This document shows positions 13,651 through 22,394 of a stretch of 32,947 nucleotides of DNA, piece by piece. Position 1 is the first letter of the stretch, and every line of letters starts with the position of its first letter. Position numbers and translations under genes: made by a program. The notes beneath the pieces are model-generated. The model was not told where the DNA came from, made no database searches, and saw only the letters and a list, made by a program, of their open reading frames with translations. The stretch is from Rhodospirillum sp. UBA1311 (GTDB lineage Bacteria; Pseudomonadota; Alphaproteobacteria; Rhodospirillales; Rhodospirillaceae): the NCBI GenBank assembly GCA_002307145.1, contig DBTR01000079.1, positions 34,711-67,657 on the forward strand. Reading direction: 5' to 3'.

Positions 13651-15606
13651 ATGGGTCGAACCGTGTTCCGATTGGACGTCCAGGGCCTGCGCGCCATAGC
13701 CGTCACCTCGGTGGTGACTTTTCATGCTTTTCCGGCGCTGCTGCCGGGCGGCTTCCTTGGCGTCGACATCTTTTTCGTGATTTCGGGTTACCTGATCACC
13801 GGAATCCTGGTCAAGGAACTCCGCGAGGGGAAGTTCTCGATCGCCGAATTCTACCGCCGCCGCGTCCGCCGGATTTTCCCCGCGCTGGTCGTGGTGCTGG
13901 CGTTTTCCATCCTCGCCGGGGCGTTTCTCCTCAGTCCGCAGGCCTTCCGTTCGCTCGGGCGGAGCGTGGTCGCCACCGCGTTCTTCTCGTCGAACATGGA
14001 TTTCTGGCTGACCACCGACTACTTCGACGGCGCGGCGGAGTTCAAGCCGCTGCTCCACACCTGGTCGCTGGCGGTCGAGGAGCAGTTCTACATCCTCTAT
14101 CCGCCGTTGCTCTATGTCCTGTGGCGCTATGCCCGCAGCCGCCTGACCCTGGTGCTGGCGGCCCTGTTCGCGCTGTCGCTCGCGGTGTCGGAGGCGATGG
14201 TGTGGACCGCGCCCGCCGCCGCGTTCTATTTCGCGCCGTCGCGCGGCTTCGAGTTGCTGTCGGGCGCGTTGATTGCGACCCGTGCCCTGCCCGCGCTGCG
14301 TAGCCAGAAAACCCGCGAGATCGTCGCGGGCGTCGGCCTCGCGGCGATCTTCCTGCCGCTGATGTTTTATACCGCGAAGCTGCCGTTCCCCGGTCTGGTC
14401 GCGCTGGTGCCCTGCGTCGGCACGGCGCTGATGCTGCACGCGGGCGCGAATGGCGAGTCGTGGGCCGCCAAGTCGATCTCGACGCCCGGCTACCTGTTCT
14501 TCGGCAATCTCTCGTATTCGCTCTACCTCTGGCACTGGCCGATCCTGGTCTACGCCCGCCACCTGTTCGGCGGCACGATCGACTGGATCCAGGCGAGCGT
14601 CGCGGTGGCGCTGGCGGTGGGGGCTTCGGTGCTGTCGTACCGCTATGTCGAGCAACCATTCCTCGCCAAGAGTCGCCGCAACCTGCCCGCGCTCCGCATC
14701 GGCGGCGTGGCGATCGGCGGCTTCGCCAGCCTCGGCCTCGCGCTGTTCCTGCTGCACGGCGTCGACGCGCGGTTCTCGCCCCAGTCGCTCGCGATGTTCG
14801 CTTATGCCAAGGACATCAACACCCGCCGCGACAGCTGCCACAACGACAGCCCGAACCTCCGCGCCTTCGCCGACAATTGCAGCTTCGGCGCGGCAGGTGT
14901 GGCGCCCGATGTCGCGGTCTGGGGCGATAGCCACGGCGCCGAGCTTGCGGTCGCGCTCGGCCGCCGCGCCGAGCCGCTCGGGCGTGCGGTGATGGAAATC
15001 ACCTCGTCGGCGTGCCCGCCCGCGCTCGGGTTCGCCTCGCGGATGCGGCCGTGGTGCGAACCGCAGAACCAGCGCACCCTCGAAGGCCTGGTCGGCGATC
15101 CGCGGATCAAGACGGTGATTCTGGTCGCCAACGCGATCCGCTACGACAACGTCGAGGGCTTGCGCAACGGCTACCAGGCGAGCGTCCGCGCGCTGCGCTC
15201 GGCGGGCAAGCGCGTGGTGATGCTCTCCCAGATTCCGATCGTTCATGCCGACCCGCCCGACGTCGTCGGCATGGCGGTGCGCCACGGCGCATCCCTCGAT
15301 ACGCTCGGCATTCCGCGCGCCGAATACGACGGCGAAGCCGATTCCTGGCGCGCCTTCCTCGTCGAGCAGGCGAAGCTTTGGGGTGCGGAGGTTTACGACC
15401 CGGCGGCCACCCTGTGCGATGCCGCGTTCTGCCGGATCTACAAGGACCGCATCGGGGTTCTCTATTTCAACCGCGACCATTTGAGCGTCACCGGCGTCGA
15501 CTATGTCGTCGCCGACCTCGCCGGCCGCCTCTACCCGCAGGCGGTGCGGCAGAAAGCGGCGATTGCGCCGAGCGCGTCCGCCGCCCAGGCCGCCGCTGTC
15601 CGCTAA
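13651..15606 (+). CDS. Acyltransferase-3 / SGNH membrane O-acyltransferase (OafA/OatA-like)
   Basis: 651 residues, the usual size for the fused two-domain form. The first 380 residues are a ten-helix acyltransferase-3 domain: RLDVQGLRAIAVTSVVTFHAF with the catalytic-type His in FHA, FFVISGYLIT, YRRRVRRIFPAL, and LHTWSLAVEEQFYILYP. The C-terminal periplasmic SGNH hydrolase-like domain shows block I WGDSHG (W424-G429, nucleophile S427) and the block V Asp-His pair (D609/H610 in RDHLSVTG). Such proteins move acetyl groups across the inner membrane and attach them to lipopolysaccharide O-antigen, exopolysaccharide or peptidoglycan. No polysaccharide cluster is adjacent, so the acceptor is open. 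The ribosome site is weak (TTTGGA). A terminator-like hairpin follows the gene. Confidence 0.93.
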   Translation: MGRTVFRLDVQGLRAIAVTSVVTFHAFPALLPGGFLGVDIFFVISGYLITGILVKELREGKFSIAEFYRRRVRRIFPALVVVLAFSILAGAFLLSPQAFRSLGRSVVATAFFSSNMDFWLTTDYFDGAAEFKPLLHTWSLAVEEQFYILYPPLLYVLWRYARSRLTLVLAALFALSLAVSEAMVWTAPAAAFYFAPSRGFELLSGALIATRALPALRSQKTREIVAGVGLAAIFLPLMFYTAKLPFPGLVALVPCVGTALMLHAGANGESWAAKSISTPGYLFFGNLSYSLYLWHWPILVYARHLFGGTIDWIQASVAVALAVGASVLSYRYVEQPFLAKSRRNLPALRIGGVAIGGFASLGLALFLLHGVDARFSPQSLAMFAYAKDINTRRDSCHNDSPNLRAFADNCSFGAAGVAPDVAVWGDSHGAELAVALGRRAEPLGRAVMEITSSACPPALGFASRMRPWCEPQNQRTLEGLVGDPRIKTVILVANAIRYDNVEGLRNGYQASVRALRSAGKRVVMLSQIPIVHADPPDVVGMAVRHGASLDTLGIPRAEYDGEADSWRAFLVEQAKLWGAEVYDPAATLCDAAFCRIYKDRIGVLYFNRDHLSVTGVDYVVADLAGRLYPQAVRQKAAIAPSASAAQAAAVR

Positions 15607-15636
15607 ACGCCTGCCCTGAAAAACAGCACAAAAAAT

Positions 15637-15660
15637 AGTCATCGCGACTCGATGACTTTT
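15637..15660 (+). terminator. Terminator-like hairpin after the acyltransferase gene
   Basis: AGTCATCG (15637-15644), loop CGACT, CGATGACT (15650-15657), then TTTTAATT, with an A-rich run before it. A perfect 8-bp stem with a short T-tract, 30 bases past the stop. It could also serve as an operator for the next gene. Confidence 0.62.
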
Positions 15661-15686
15661 AATTGTGCGCTTTCCCGAATCTATGC

Positions 15687-15704
15687 TATTTATCCGGATA
15701 AATA
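15687..15704. promoter_or_regulatory. Perfect 18-bp palindrome, probable GntR operator
   Basis: TATTTATCCGGATAAATA is a perfect inverted repeat 17 bases before the start codon of the FadR-type regulator. FadR/VanR-type GntR proteins commonly bind short dyads in their own promoter, so autoregulation and control of the downstream transporter operon is the likely role. It overlaps the place where a -10 box would be expected (TATTTA, 18 bases after TTGTGC at 15663). Confidence 0.6.
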
Positions 15705-15721
15705 CCCAACCGGAGCCCCCG

Positions 15722-16486
15722 ATGCCCCCACGCCCGATGCGCCGCCGCACCAAGCTCTCGGATGGGATCGTCGAGGACATGAAGCGCCTGATCGTCGCCG
15801 AATGCCTGAAGCCGGGCGACCGGGTGCCGAGCGAGCCCGAACTGATCGAGACCCACGGCTGCTCCAAGGGCACGGTGCGCGAAGCCCTGAAAGCGCTTGA
15901 GGTCGAAGGCCTGGTGGTGATGCGTACCGGGCCGGGCGGCGGGGCCTACCTTGCCGACGCGGGGCCCGAGCCCGCCGCGCGGATGCTTCGCAACTTCCTT
16001 CATTTCCAACATCTCGACGGCAAGGGGGTCTACCAGATCCGCAAGATCGTCGAGCCCGAGGTCGCCGCCGCTGCGGTCGGGCGGCTTTCCGAAGCCCAGT
16101 TCGCGCAGCTCGAAGACAACGTCGTCGCCTGCAGCGAGGCCCCGAAGAGCGAGGAGGAGCAGCGCCGCCAGCGCATCCTCGAACTCGAATTCCACAACAT
16201 CCTCGCCGACGCCTGCCCGAATCCGCTGCTCGCCTTCATCGGGCGGTTCCTCAACGACATGCTGCGCGATCTCGTGGTGCTGAAGAAGGCCTACGTACCC
16301 GAGCGCCATCGCTTCGGCGAGTGCAACGTCAGCTATCACCGTCTGCTGCTCGAAGCCTACCGCCAGGATGACGCCGCGCGGGTGCGGGCGATCATGCTCG
16401 CCCACATGCACGACGCCGAACGCCACATGACCGCGCTCGAAGGCGAGGTCGCGAATTCGTTTCTTCTAGGATTTCCCCGGCCGTAG
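15722..16486 (+). CDS. GntR/FadR-family transcriptional regulator (FCD domain)
   Basis: 254 residues from the ATG at 15722 with GGAG upstream; the start at 15737 is an alternative. The winged helix-turn-helix lies at residues 10-80 (LKPGDRVPSEPELIETHGCSKGTVREALKALEVEGLVVMRTGPGGGAYL). The all-helical FCD effector domain lies at about 105-237, with candidate metal or ligand histidines H158 (ELEFHNILAD), H206 (SYHRLLLEAY) and H228. FCD regulators sense carboxylates or amino-acid-like metabolites. It stands directly upstream of, and co-oriented with, the Liv-type transporter and two amide hydrolases, so it is the probable local repressor. A 7-bp hairpin (16476-16496) spans its stop codon and may limit read-through. 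Confidence 0.92.
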   Translation: MPPRPMRRRTKLSDGIVEDMKRLIVAECLKPGDRVPSEPELIETHGCSKGTVREALKALEVEGLVVMRTGPGGGAYLADAGPEPAARMLRNFLHFQHLDGKGVYQIRKIVEPEVAAAAVGRLSEAQFAQLEDNVVACSEAPKSEEEQRRQRILELEFHNILADACPNPLLAFIGRFLNDMLRDLVVLKKAYVPERHRFGECNVSYHRLLLEAYRQDDAARVRAIMLAHMHDAERHMTALEGEVANSFLLGFPRP

Positions 16487-16541
16487 GCGGGCCGGGACGA
16501 GTTGAGTTCACCGATTTTTTGAAAAAAACCGAGAGGCTCCC

Positions 16542-17741
16542 ATGAAACGTCGTTCCTTCCTGAAGTCCGGTCTTGCCGCCACCTCGCTCTTGGCCGCGCC
16601 CTCCATGCTGAAACCCGCCTTCGCCGCCGCGCCGGTGACGATCCACGGCCTGAAGTCGATGTCGGGCGCGTTCGCGAGCTATGGCCAGTTCGCCGAGATG
16701 GGTTCCAAGCTCGCGGTGCAGGACTTCGGCCCGCTCCTGGGCGCCAAGCCCGAATACGTCACCATCGACACCGAGGGCAATCCGGGCAAGGCGGTGCGCA
16801 AGGTGCAGGAGGCGATCCAGGGCGGCGCGAAGTTCTTCGACGGCTGCACGCTGTCCTCCACCGCGCTTGCGGTCGGCAAGGAAGTCGCCAAGGGTGGCGG
16901 CGTGTTCATGACTCCGGCGGGCGCGGACGAGATCACCGGTACCGAATGCAACGCCTCGACCTTCCGATGGACCGTGCCGACCTACGGCGCGATCCAGGAG
17001 ACCGTGCGGCCACTGTTCAAGGCCGAGCCGAAAAAGAAGAAGTGGTACACGATCACGCCGCAATACGTGTTCGGCGACGCCCTGCTCACCGCCGCCAAGG
17101 ATGTATTCAAGGATCTTGGCATCGAGCATGTCGGCAACAGCTACCACTCGACCCAGGAGCAGGAATTCTCGGGCTACCTGACCAACGCCATGGCGGCGCA
17201 GCCCGACGTGCTGCTGATCCTCAACTTCGGCGGCCAGGCCTCCAACTGCCTGCGTCAGGCGATCAGCTTCGGCCTGAAGAAGCAGATGACCATCCTGATC
17301 GCCTGGACCGCCGGCCTCGACTGGTTCCAGTCCCTCGGCCCGGATCTGCTCGAAGGCGTCTATCTCGGCGCGCAGTATTGGCATCAGGTCGACAACCCGA
17401 CCAACAACGCCCTCGTAAAGCGGGTGAAGGAAGTCTACGGCATCACCGCCAACTACCCGCTCGCCGCCGACTACATCGGCACCAAGGTGATCCTCGAAGC
17501 GATCAAGAAGGCGGGTTCCACCGACGGCAAGGCGGTGGCGAAGGCGATGGAGGGGATGTCCTACGACGGTCCGACCGGCAAGGAGATGATCCGCGCCCAG
17601 GATCACCAGGTGATCAAGGATTACTATCTGCTCAAGGGCAAGGCGAAGTCGGAGATGAAGGATGCGGACGACTACGCCACCTTGATCAGCTCGGGCCAGT
17701 CGTTCCCGCAGGGCGACAAGATCGCCTGCAAGATGGTCTGA
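16542..17741 (+). CDS. Branched-chain amino acid/amide ABC transporter, substrate-binding protein
   Basis: 399 residues with GAGAGG upstream. Periplasmic type-I binding protein (Peripla_BP_6, LivK/UrtA/AmiC-like). The export signal is of twin-arginine appearance: MKRRSFLKSGLAATSLLAAPSML, cleaved near AFA-AAP. The mature domain starts VTIHGLKSMSGAFASYGQFAEMGSKLAVQDF, then GNPGKAVRKVQEAI, and MTPAGADEITGTECN at the ligand cleft. The binding specificity cannot be read from the sequence. The two amide hydrolases encoded downstream make an amide, ureido or hydantoin-type ligand more likely than leucine. A perfect 12-bp hairpin follows the gene. Confidence 0.9.
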   Translation: MKRRSFLKSGLAATSLLAAPSMLKPAFAAAPVTIHGLKSMSGAFASYGQFAEMGSKLAVQDFGPLLGAKPEYVTIDTEGNPGKAVRKVQEAIQGGAKFFDGCTLSSTALAVGKEVAKGGGVFMTPAGADEITGTECNASTFRWTVPTYGAIQETVRPLFKAEPKKKKWYTITPQYVFGDALLTAAKDVFKDLGIEHVGNSYHSTQEQEFSGYLTNAMAAQPDVLLILNFGGQASNCLRQAISFGLKKQMTILIAWTAGLDWFQSLGPDLLEGVYLGAQYWHQVDNPTNNALVKRVKEVYGITANYPLAADYIGTKVILEAIKKAGSTDGKAVAKAMEGMSYDGPTGKEMIRAQDHQVIKDYYLLKGKAKSEMKDADDYATLISSGQSFPQGDKIACKMV

Positions 17742-17758
17742 TCCGGAACCCTCAATCC

Positions 17759-17785
17759 CCGGAGCGGCGGTTGCCGCCGCTCCGG
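17759..17785 (+). other. Intercistronic hairpin between binding protein and permease genes
   Basis: CCGGAGCGGCGG / TTG / CCGCCGCTCCGG: a perfect 12-bp, all but one GC stem with a 3-base loop, 18 bases after the binding-protein stop. No T-tract. In ABC operons such stems stabilise the upstream mRNA or partly stop transcription, giving more binding protein than membrane subunits. Confidence 0.75.
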
Positions 17786-17803
17786 CCCAATTCGGGGTGC
17801 GGC

Positions 17804-18664
17804 ATGCTCAATCTCTATCTGTTCCAGATCCTGAACGGCCTCGGGTTGGGGATGATCTATTTCCTGATTTCGGTCGGGCTGACGATCATCTTCGGACTCC
17901 TGAACTTCGTGAACTTCGCCCACGGCGGGTTCTTCATGCTCGGCTGCTATCTCTGCTATGCGCTGCTTCAGCTCACCGGCCAGTTCTGGCTGACCCTGCT
18001 GCTGGGACCGCTGATCGTCGCGGCGCTCGCCTGGGTGATGGAAAAGACCCTGATCCGCCGGATCTACCATCTGCCGCACACCTTTCACATTCTCGTCACC
18101 GTCGGCGTCGCGCTGATCCTCCAGGAATCCGCGATCATCGTCTGGGGGCCGATCGGCAAGAGCATCCCGATTCCGGAAGCGCTCCAGGGCGTGGTGATCA
18201 TGGGCAAGTTCGCATACCCCAAATATCGCCTGTTCCTGATTCTGTTCTCGGCGGCGATCGGCTTCATCCTCTGGCTGCTGCTGGAGCGCACCCGCTTCGG
18301 CGCGTTGGTGCGGGCGGGGTCGGAGAGTACCGAGATGGTCTCGCTGCTCGGCACCAACATCTACAAGCTGTTTTCCCTCACCTTCGCCTTGGGCGTCGGC
18401 CTCGCCGGGCTGGCGGGCGTGCTCTCCGGGCCGATCCGGGGCGCGCAGCCGTTCATGGGGCCGGAGGTTCTCGGTATCGCGTTCGTCGTCGTGGTGATCG
18501 GCGGCATGGGGTCATTCTTGGGCGCATTGGTCGGCGGCTTGCTGATCGGGTTGGTGCAAAGCCTGATGACGACGATCTGGCCCGAGGGCGCGAGCCTGAT
18601 GATCTACGGCGCGATGGCGGCGGTGATCCTGCTGCGCCCCTACGGCCTGTTCGGGAGGGCTTGA
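17804..18664 (+). CDS. livH: Branched-chain-type ABC transporter permease (LivH-like)
   Basis: 286 residues; ATG at 17804, with weak GGGGTGCGG before it. About eight membrane helices. Starts LYLFQILNGLGLGMIYFLISVGLTIIFGLLNFVNFAHGGFFML, the standard LivH opening with the conserved NFAHG. The cytoplasmic coupling segment ERTRFGALVRAGSESTEMVSLLGTNI and the C-terminal VVVVIGGMGSFLGALVGGLLIGL are also typical. It forms the inner-membrane channel with the LivM-like subunit. The symbol denotes the family position; the real substrate may be an amide. Confidence 0.9.
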   Translation: MLNLYLFQILNGLGLGMIYFLISVGLTIIFGLLNFVNFAHGGFFMLGCYLCYALLQLTGQFWLTLLLGPLIVAALAWVMEKTLIRRIYHLPHTFHILVTVGVALILQESAIIVWGPIGKSIPIPEALQGVVIMGKFAYPKYRLFLILFSAAIGFILWLLLERTRFGALVRAGSESTEMVSLLGTNIYKLFSLTFALGVGLAGLAGVLSGPIRGAQPFMGPEVLGIAFVVVVIGGMGSFLGALVGGLLIGLVQSLMTTIWPEGASLMIYGAMAAVILLRPYGLFGRA

Positions 18665-18666
18665 GG

Positions 18667-19641
18667 ATGAAGCGCCTGATGACCTCCAAGGGGCTGTTCG
18701 GCGGCACCACCCTCGCGGTGCTGGCGATCCTCGTCCTGCTGCCGCTGGTGCTGCCCTCGGCGACCCTCGCCACCGAGATCGTGATCTTCGCGATGGCGGC
18801 GCTCGCCTGCAACCTGCTGCTCGGCTACGGCGGCCTGCTCTCGTTCGGCCAGGGATTGTTCTTCGGCGCGGGGTCGTATCTTTCCGCGCTCGCGATGATC
18901 CACGGCGGGGTGGGGCTGGTGACCGCGCTGGTGATCGCGATCGTCGCCGGGGCTTTGATCGCCACCTTCGTCGGCATGCTCTCGATCCGCCGCACCGGAA
19001 TCTACTTCGTGATGCTGACCCTGGCGTTCTCCCAGACCGGCTACTTCCTCGCCTACACCCTCTCCAAATGGACCGGCGGCGACAATGGCCTGCTCGACGT
19101 GCCGCGCCCGGGCTTGAGCCTATTCGGCGTCGACCTCGTCGACCTCAAGGGTGCGCACGCCTATTACGTCTTCGTCGCCTTGATCTTCATGGCGGTCTAC
19201 GTCGGCGCGCGGCGGGTGATCGATAGCCCGTTCGGCAGCACCCTCGTCGCGATCCGCGAGAACGAATCCCGCGCTTCGGCGGTGGGCTTCGACACCCGCC
19301 ACTTCAAGATGCTCGCCTTCACCCTCTCGGGTGCGGTCACCGCGCTCGCGGGCGCGCTCTACGGCATGCTGATCAACTACGTGCCGCTCGACAACATCGC
19401 GATGGCGATGTCGGAGAACATCGTGATCATGACCGTGATCGGCGGCACCGGCTCGCTCCTGGGCTCGTTGCTGGGGGCGGGGACGCTGGTGCTGATGGGC
19501 GAGATTCTCTCGTCGATCTGGCCGCGCTGGCCGCTGCTCCTCGGCGTGCTCCTGATCCTGATCGTGGTGTTCCTGCGCGGCGGCGTCTGGGGCGGGGTGG
19601 AAAGCCTGATCGGGCGAATGACGCGAAAGGACGAAGCATGA
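18667..19641 (+). CDS. livM: Branched-chain-type ABC transporter permease (LivM-like)
   Basis: 324 residues; starts two bases after the livH stop, with GAGG in the junction. About nine membrane helices. Landmarks: ACNLLLGYGGLLSFGQGLFFGAGSYL near residue 50, the coupling segment SPFGSTLVAIRENESRASAVGFDTRHFKM, and the C-terminal VIGGTGSLLGSLLGAGTLVLMGE. Second half of the heterodimeric channel. It ends with a 4-base overlap with the next ATPase gene. Confidence 0.9.
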   Translation: MKRLMTSKGLFGGTTLAVLAILVLLPLVLPSATLATEIVIFAMAALACNLLLGYGGLLSFGQGLFFGAGSYLSALAMIHGGVGLVTALVIAIVAGALIATFVGMLSIRRTGIYFVMLTLAFSQTGYFLAYTLSKWTGGDNGLLDVPRPGLSLFGVDLVDLKGAHAYYVFVALIFMAVYVGARRVIDSPFGSTLVAIRENESRASAVGFDTRHFKMLAFTLSGAVTALAGALYGMLINYVPLDNIAMAMSENIVIMTVIGGTGSLLGSLLGAGTLVLMGEILSSIWPRWPLLLGVLLILIVVFLRGGVWGGVESLIGRMTRKDEA

Positions 19642-20393
19642 GCGAGATCCTCCTTGAGACCCAAGACCTCGCGCTCGCCTACGGCGGCTTCCGCGCCGTC
19701 GACGGCGTCAATCTCTCGGTCAAGGCGGGGACGATCCATTCGGTGATCGGCCCCAACGGCGCGGGCAAGACCTCGCTGTTCCACTGCCTCACCGGCGGGC
19801 GAAAGCCGAGCGAGGGCAGCATCTTCTTCAACGGCGCAGACATCACCCATCGCCCCGCCCATGCCCGCGTCGGCATCGGCATGGCGCGCAGCTTCCAGGT
19901 CACCAGCCTGTTCCAGAACCTCTCGGTGCGTGAAAACCTCCGCCTCGCCGCGCAAGGCTGCGACGGCGACAAGGCGCTGGCGTTCTGGCGGCCGGTGGGG
20001 GCGGGCAAGGCGCACATCGCGACCGCCGAACGGGTAATGGAGCGCCTCGGCCTCGCCGCGAAGGCCAATACCGCCGCGGGCGACCTGTCCCATGGCCAGC
20101 AACGGGTGCTGGAGGTGGGCATGGCGCTGTGCGGCGAGCCCAAGCTGCTGCTCCTCGACGAGCCAACCTCGGGCATGGGCATCGACGACATTCCGATCAT
20201 GACCCACTTGATCGCCGAACTCGGCAAGGACCACACGGTGATGCTGATCGAGCACAATATGGGCATCGTGATGACGATCAGCGACACGATCACGGTGATG
20301 AGCCGCGGGCAGATCCTCGTCGAGGGCAAGCCCGACGCCGTCCGCGCCGACGAACGGGTCCGCGCCGCTTACCTGGGGGAGGCCGCCGTATGA
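19638..20393 (+). CDS. livG: Branched-chain-type ABC transporter ATPase (LivG-like)
   Basis: 251 residues. Walker A GPNGAGKT (38-45), Q-loop near MARSFQVTSLFQNL, signature LSHGQQ (150-155), Walker B LLLLDEP (170-176), and H-loop in MLIEHNMGIVM. The signature has SH in place of the usual SGG, a variation common in LivG proteins. The insert after the Q-loop and the C-terminal GKPDAVRADERVRAAYLGE are LivG features. ATG overlaps the livM stop, and its own stop overlaps the next ATG, so the four transporter genes are translationally coupled. Confidence 0.92.
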   Translation: MSEILLETQDLALAYGGFRAVDGVNLSVKAGTIHSVIGPNGAGKTSLFHCLTGGRKPSEGSIFFNGADITHRPAHARVGIGMARSFQVTSLFQNLSVRENLRLAAQGCDGDKALAFWRPVGAGKAHIATAERVMERLGLAAKANTAAGDLSHGQQRVLEVGMALCGEPKLLLLDEPTSGMGIDDIPIMTHLIAELGKDHTVMLIEHNMGIVMTISDTITVMSRGQILVEGKPDAVRADERVRAAYLGEAAV

Positions 20394-21088
20394 GCCTGCT
20401 CGACGTCGACGCCATCCATTCCTACTACGGCAAGAGCCACGTCCTCGAAGGCGTGTCGCTTTCGGTGGACGAAGGCGAGCTGGTGACGCTGCTCGGCCGC
20501 AACGGCGCGGGCAAGACCACGACGCTGCGCAGCATAGCGGGCGTGGTCCGGCCGAAATCGGGCTCGGTGAAGTTCAACGGCGAGGAGATGATCGGCCGCG
20601 AGATCCACCGCATCGCCCGTGCCGGGATCGCCCTGGTGCCCGAGCATCGCGGCATCTTCGCGCTGCTGACGGTGGAGGAGAACCTCAAGATCGCGGTGCG
20701 CGACGGCTGGTGGAAGCTCACCGACGTCTACGACCTGTTCCCGCGCCTCTACGAGCGCCGCAGGAACGGCGGCAACGCCCTCTCGGGCGGCGAGCAGCAG
20801 ATGCTCGCCATCGGCCGCGCGCTGCTCAACAATCCCAAGCTCCTGATTCTCGACGAGCCGACCGAAGGCCTCGCGCCGGTGATCGTGGACGAGATCGTCC
20901 GCGTCCTCATCGACATCAAGCGCACCGGTATGTCGGTTCTGCTGGTGGAGCAAAATCTCAGCGTGTGCGAAAAGCTCGCCGACCGTCACTACGTTCTCGA
21001 ACAGGGCCGGATCGCCTATTCCGGCAGCGCCGCCGATTTCGCGGCGGATCGTTCGGTGCGGGACCGCTACCTCGCCTTGAGCGCGTGA
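20390..21088 (+). CDS. livF: Branched-chain-type ABC transporter ATPase (LivF-like)
   Basis: 232 residues; ATG at 20390 overlaps the livG stop. Walker A GRNGAGKT (36-43), signature LSGGEQQ (131-137), Walker B LLILDEP (151-157), followed by TEGLAPVIVDEI, a LivF hallmark. VPEHRGIFALLTVEENL marks the Q-loop region. It pairs with LivG to energise import. A 33-base gap leads to the hydrolase gene. Confidence 0.92.
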   Translation: MSLLDVDAIHSYYGKSHVLEGVSLSVDEGELVTLLGRNGAGKTTTLRSIAGVVRPKSGSVKFNGEEMIGREIHRIARAGIALVPEHRGIFALLTVEENLKIAVRDGWWKLTDVYDLFPRLYERRRNGGNALSGGEQQMLAIGRALLNNPKLLILDEPTEGLAPVIVDEIVRVLIDIKRTGMSVLLVEQNLSVCEKLADRHYVLEQGRIAYSGSAADFAADRSVRDRYLALSA

Positions 21089-21121
21089 GCCGTCCCAGGT
21101 TCAACAAGGGTGTGTAAATCC

Positions 21122-22393
21122 ATGACCGATACCACTTCCCCCGTGCTTGCCAACCTCGCTGTCGACGGCGAGCGTCTGTGGCGTTCGCTGATGGACCTCG
21201 CCCAACTGGGGGCGACGCCGAAGGGCGGCGTGGCGCGCCTGGCGCTCACCGAACTGGACGGCGAGGCGCGGCGGTTGTTCATCCAATGGTGTAAGAATTC
21301 TGGCTTAAGTGTTTCTATCGACGAGATCGGCAACATCTTCGCGCGGCGCGAAGGGCGCAACCCGGACCTGCCGCCGGTGATGATGGGCAGCCATATCGAT
21401 ACCCAACCGACCGGCGGAAAGTTCGATGGTTGCTTCGGCGTGCTGGCCGGCCTCGAAGTGATCCGTACGCTCAACGATCTCGGCATCGAGACCGAAGCGC
21501 CGGTGGAAGTGGTCGCCTGGACCAACGAGGAAGGTTCGCGCTTCCCGCCCTGCATGATGGGTTCGGGGGTATTCACCGGCCAGTTCGGCCTCGCCGAAAC
21601 CTTGGCCAAAGTCGACGCCGAGGGCCTCTCCGTCGGCGACGAGCTCAACCGCATCGGCTTCGCGGGCGATCGCCCGGTCACCGGCCATAAGGTCGGGGCG
21701 TATTTCGAGGCGCACATCGAGCAAGGACCGATCCTTGAAGACGAGGGCAAGACCATCGGCGTGGTGATCGGCACCCTCGGCCAAAAGTGGTTCGACCTCA
21801 CCCTCACCGGCCAGGAAGCTCACGCCGGGCCTACGCCGATGCTGCGCCGCAAGGACGCGTTGCTCGCTGCTTCGTCGGTGGTCCAGGCGGTCAACCGCAT
21901 TGCTCTTGATTCTGGGGAATATGCTTGCGGAACAGTGGGTTGTTTGAGCGTTTTCCCGGATTCCCGCAACGTCATTCCGGGCCGCGTCGACCTCACCATC
22001 GACCTCCGCCACTGGAGCGCCGCCGCGCTTGAGAAAATGGTTGAGGCGTTGAAGTCACGCATCGCCGACGTCGAGCGCGTCACCGGCGTCACCGCCGAAC
22101 TCACCCCGACCGCCGATTTTCCGCCGCTGTCGTTCCACGAGGACTGCGTCGACGCGGTGCGAAGCTCCGCCGAGCGCATGGGATACTCCCACCGCGACAT
22201 CGTCTCGGGTGCAGGGCACGATGCGATTTTCCTTGCGGAAATAGCGCCTTCCGGAATGATCTTCATTCCCTGCGAGAATGGTATTAGCCACAACGAGGCG
22301 GAAAACGCCGAACCCGCCGACGTCGCCGCCGGGGCGTCGGTGCTGCTCCACGCCGCGCTCGCCCGCGCAGGTATCGTCGCCAAGGATGCATGA
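21122..22393 (+). CDS. M20-family Zn-dependent N-carbamoyl amino acid / ureido amidohydrolase
   Basis: 423 residues from the ATG at 21122. Member of the allantoate amidohydrolase / N-carbamoyl-L-amino-acid hydrolase / beta-ureidopropionase group: dimeric cytosolic enzymes with a binuclear metal site. The ligands are visible: H91 and D102 (GSHIDTQPTGGKFDG), E136/E137 (TNEEGSRF), H198 (EAHIEQGP) and H390 (NGISHNEAE). The lid/dimer segment LTGQEAHAGPTPM and the carboxylate-binding NVIPGRVDLTIDLR are present. These enzymes split a ureido or carbamoyl group, releasing ammonia and CO2. Sequence alone does not separate the subfamilies. It lies one base from the amidase gene and directly behind the transporter, so both probably act on the imported compound. 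Confidence 0.9.
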   Translation: MTDTTSPVLANLAVDGERLWRSLMDLAQLGATPKGGVARLALTELDGEARRLFIQWCKNSGLSVSIDEIGNIFARREGRNPDLPPVMMGSHIDTQPTGGKFDGCFGVLAGLEVIRTLNDLGIETEAPVEVVAWTNEEGSRFPPCMMGSGVFTGQFGLAETLAKVDAEGLSVGDELNRIGFAGDRPVTGHKVGAYFEAHIEQGPILEDEGKTIGVVIGTLGQKWFDLTLTGQEAHAGPTPMLRRKDALLAASSVVQAVNRIALDSGEYACGTVGCLSVFPDSRNVIPGRVDLTIDLRHWSAAALEKMVEALKSRIADVERVTGVTAELTPTADFPPLSFHEDCVDAVRSSAERMGYSHRDIVSGAGHDAIFLAEIAPSGMIFIPCENGISHNEAENAEPADVAAGASVLLHAALARAGIVAKDA

Positions 22394-22394
22394 T

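Noticed and set aside
13627..15873. 748-residue minus-strand open frame over the acyltransferase gene
   Set aside because: Antisense to a gene with clear acyltransferase-3 and SGNH motifs; low-complexity Arg/Glu/Ala composition.
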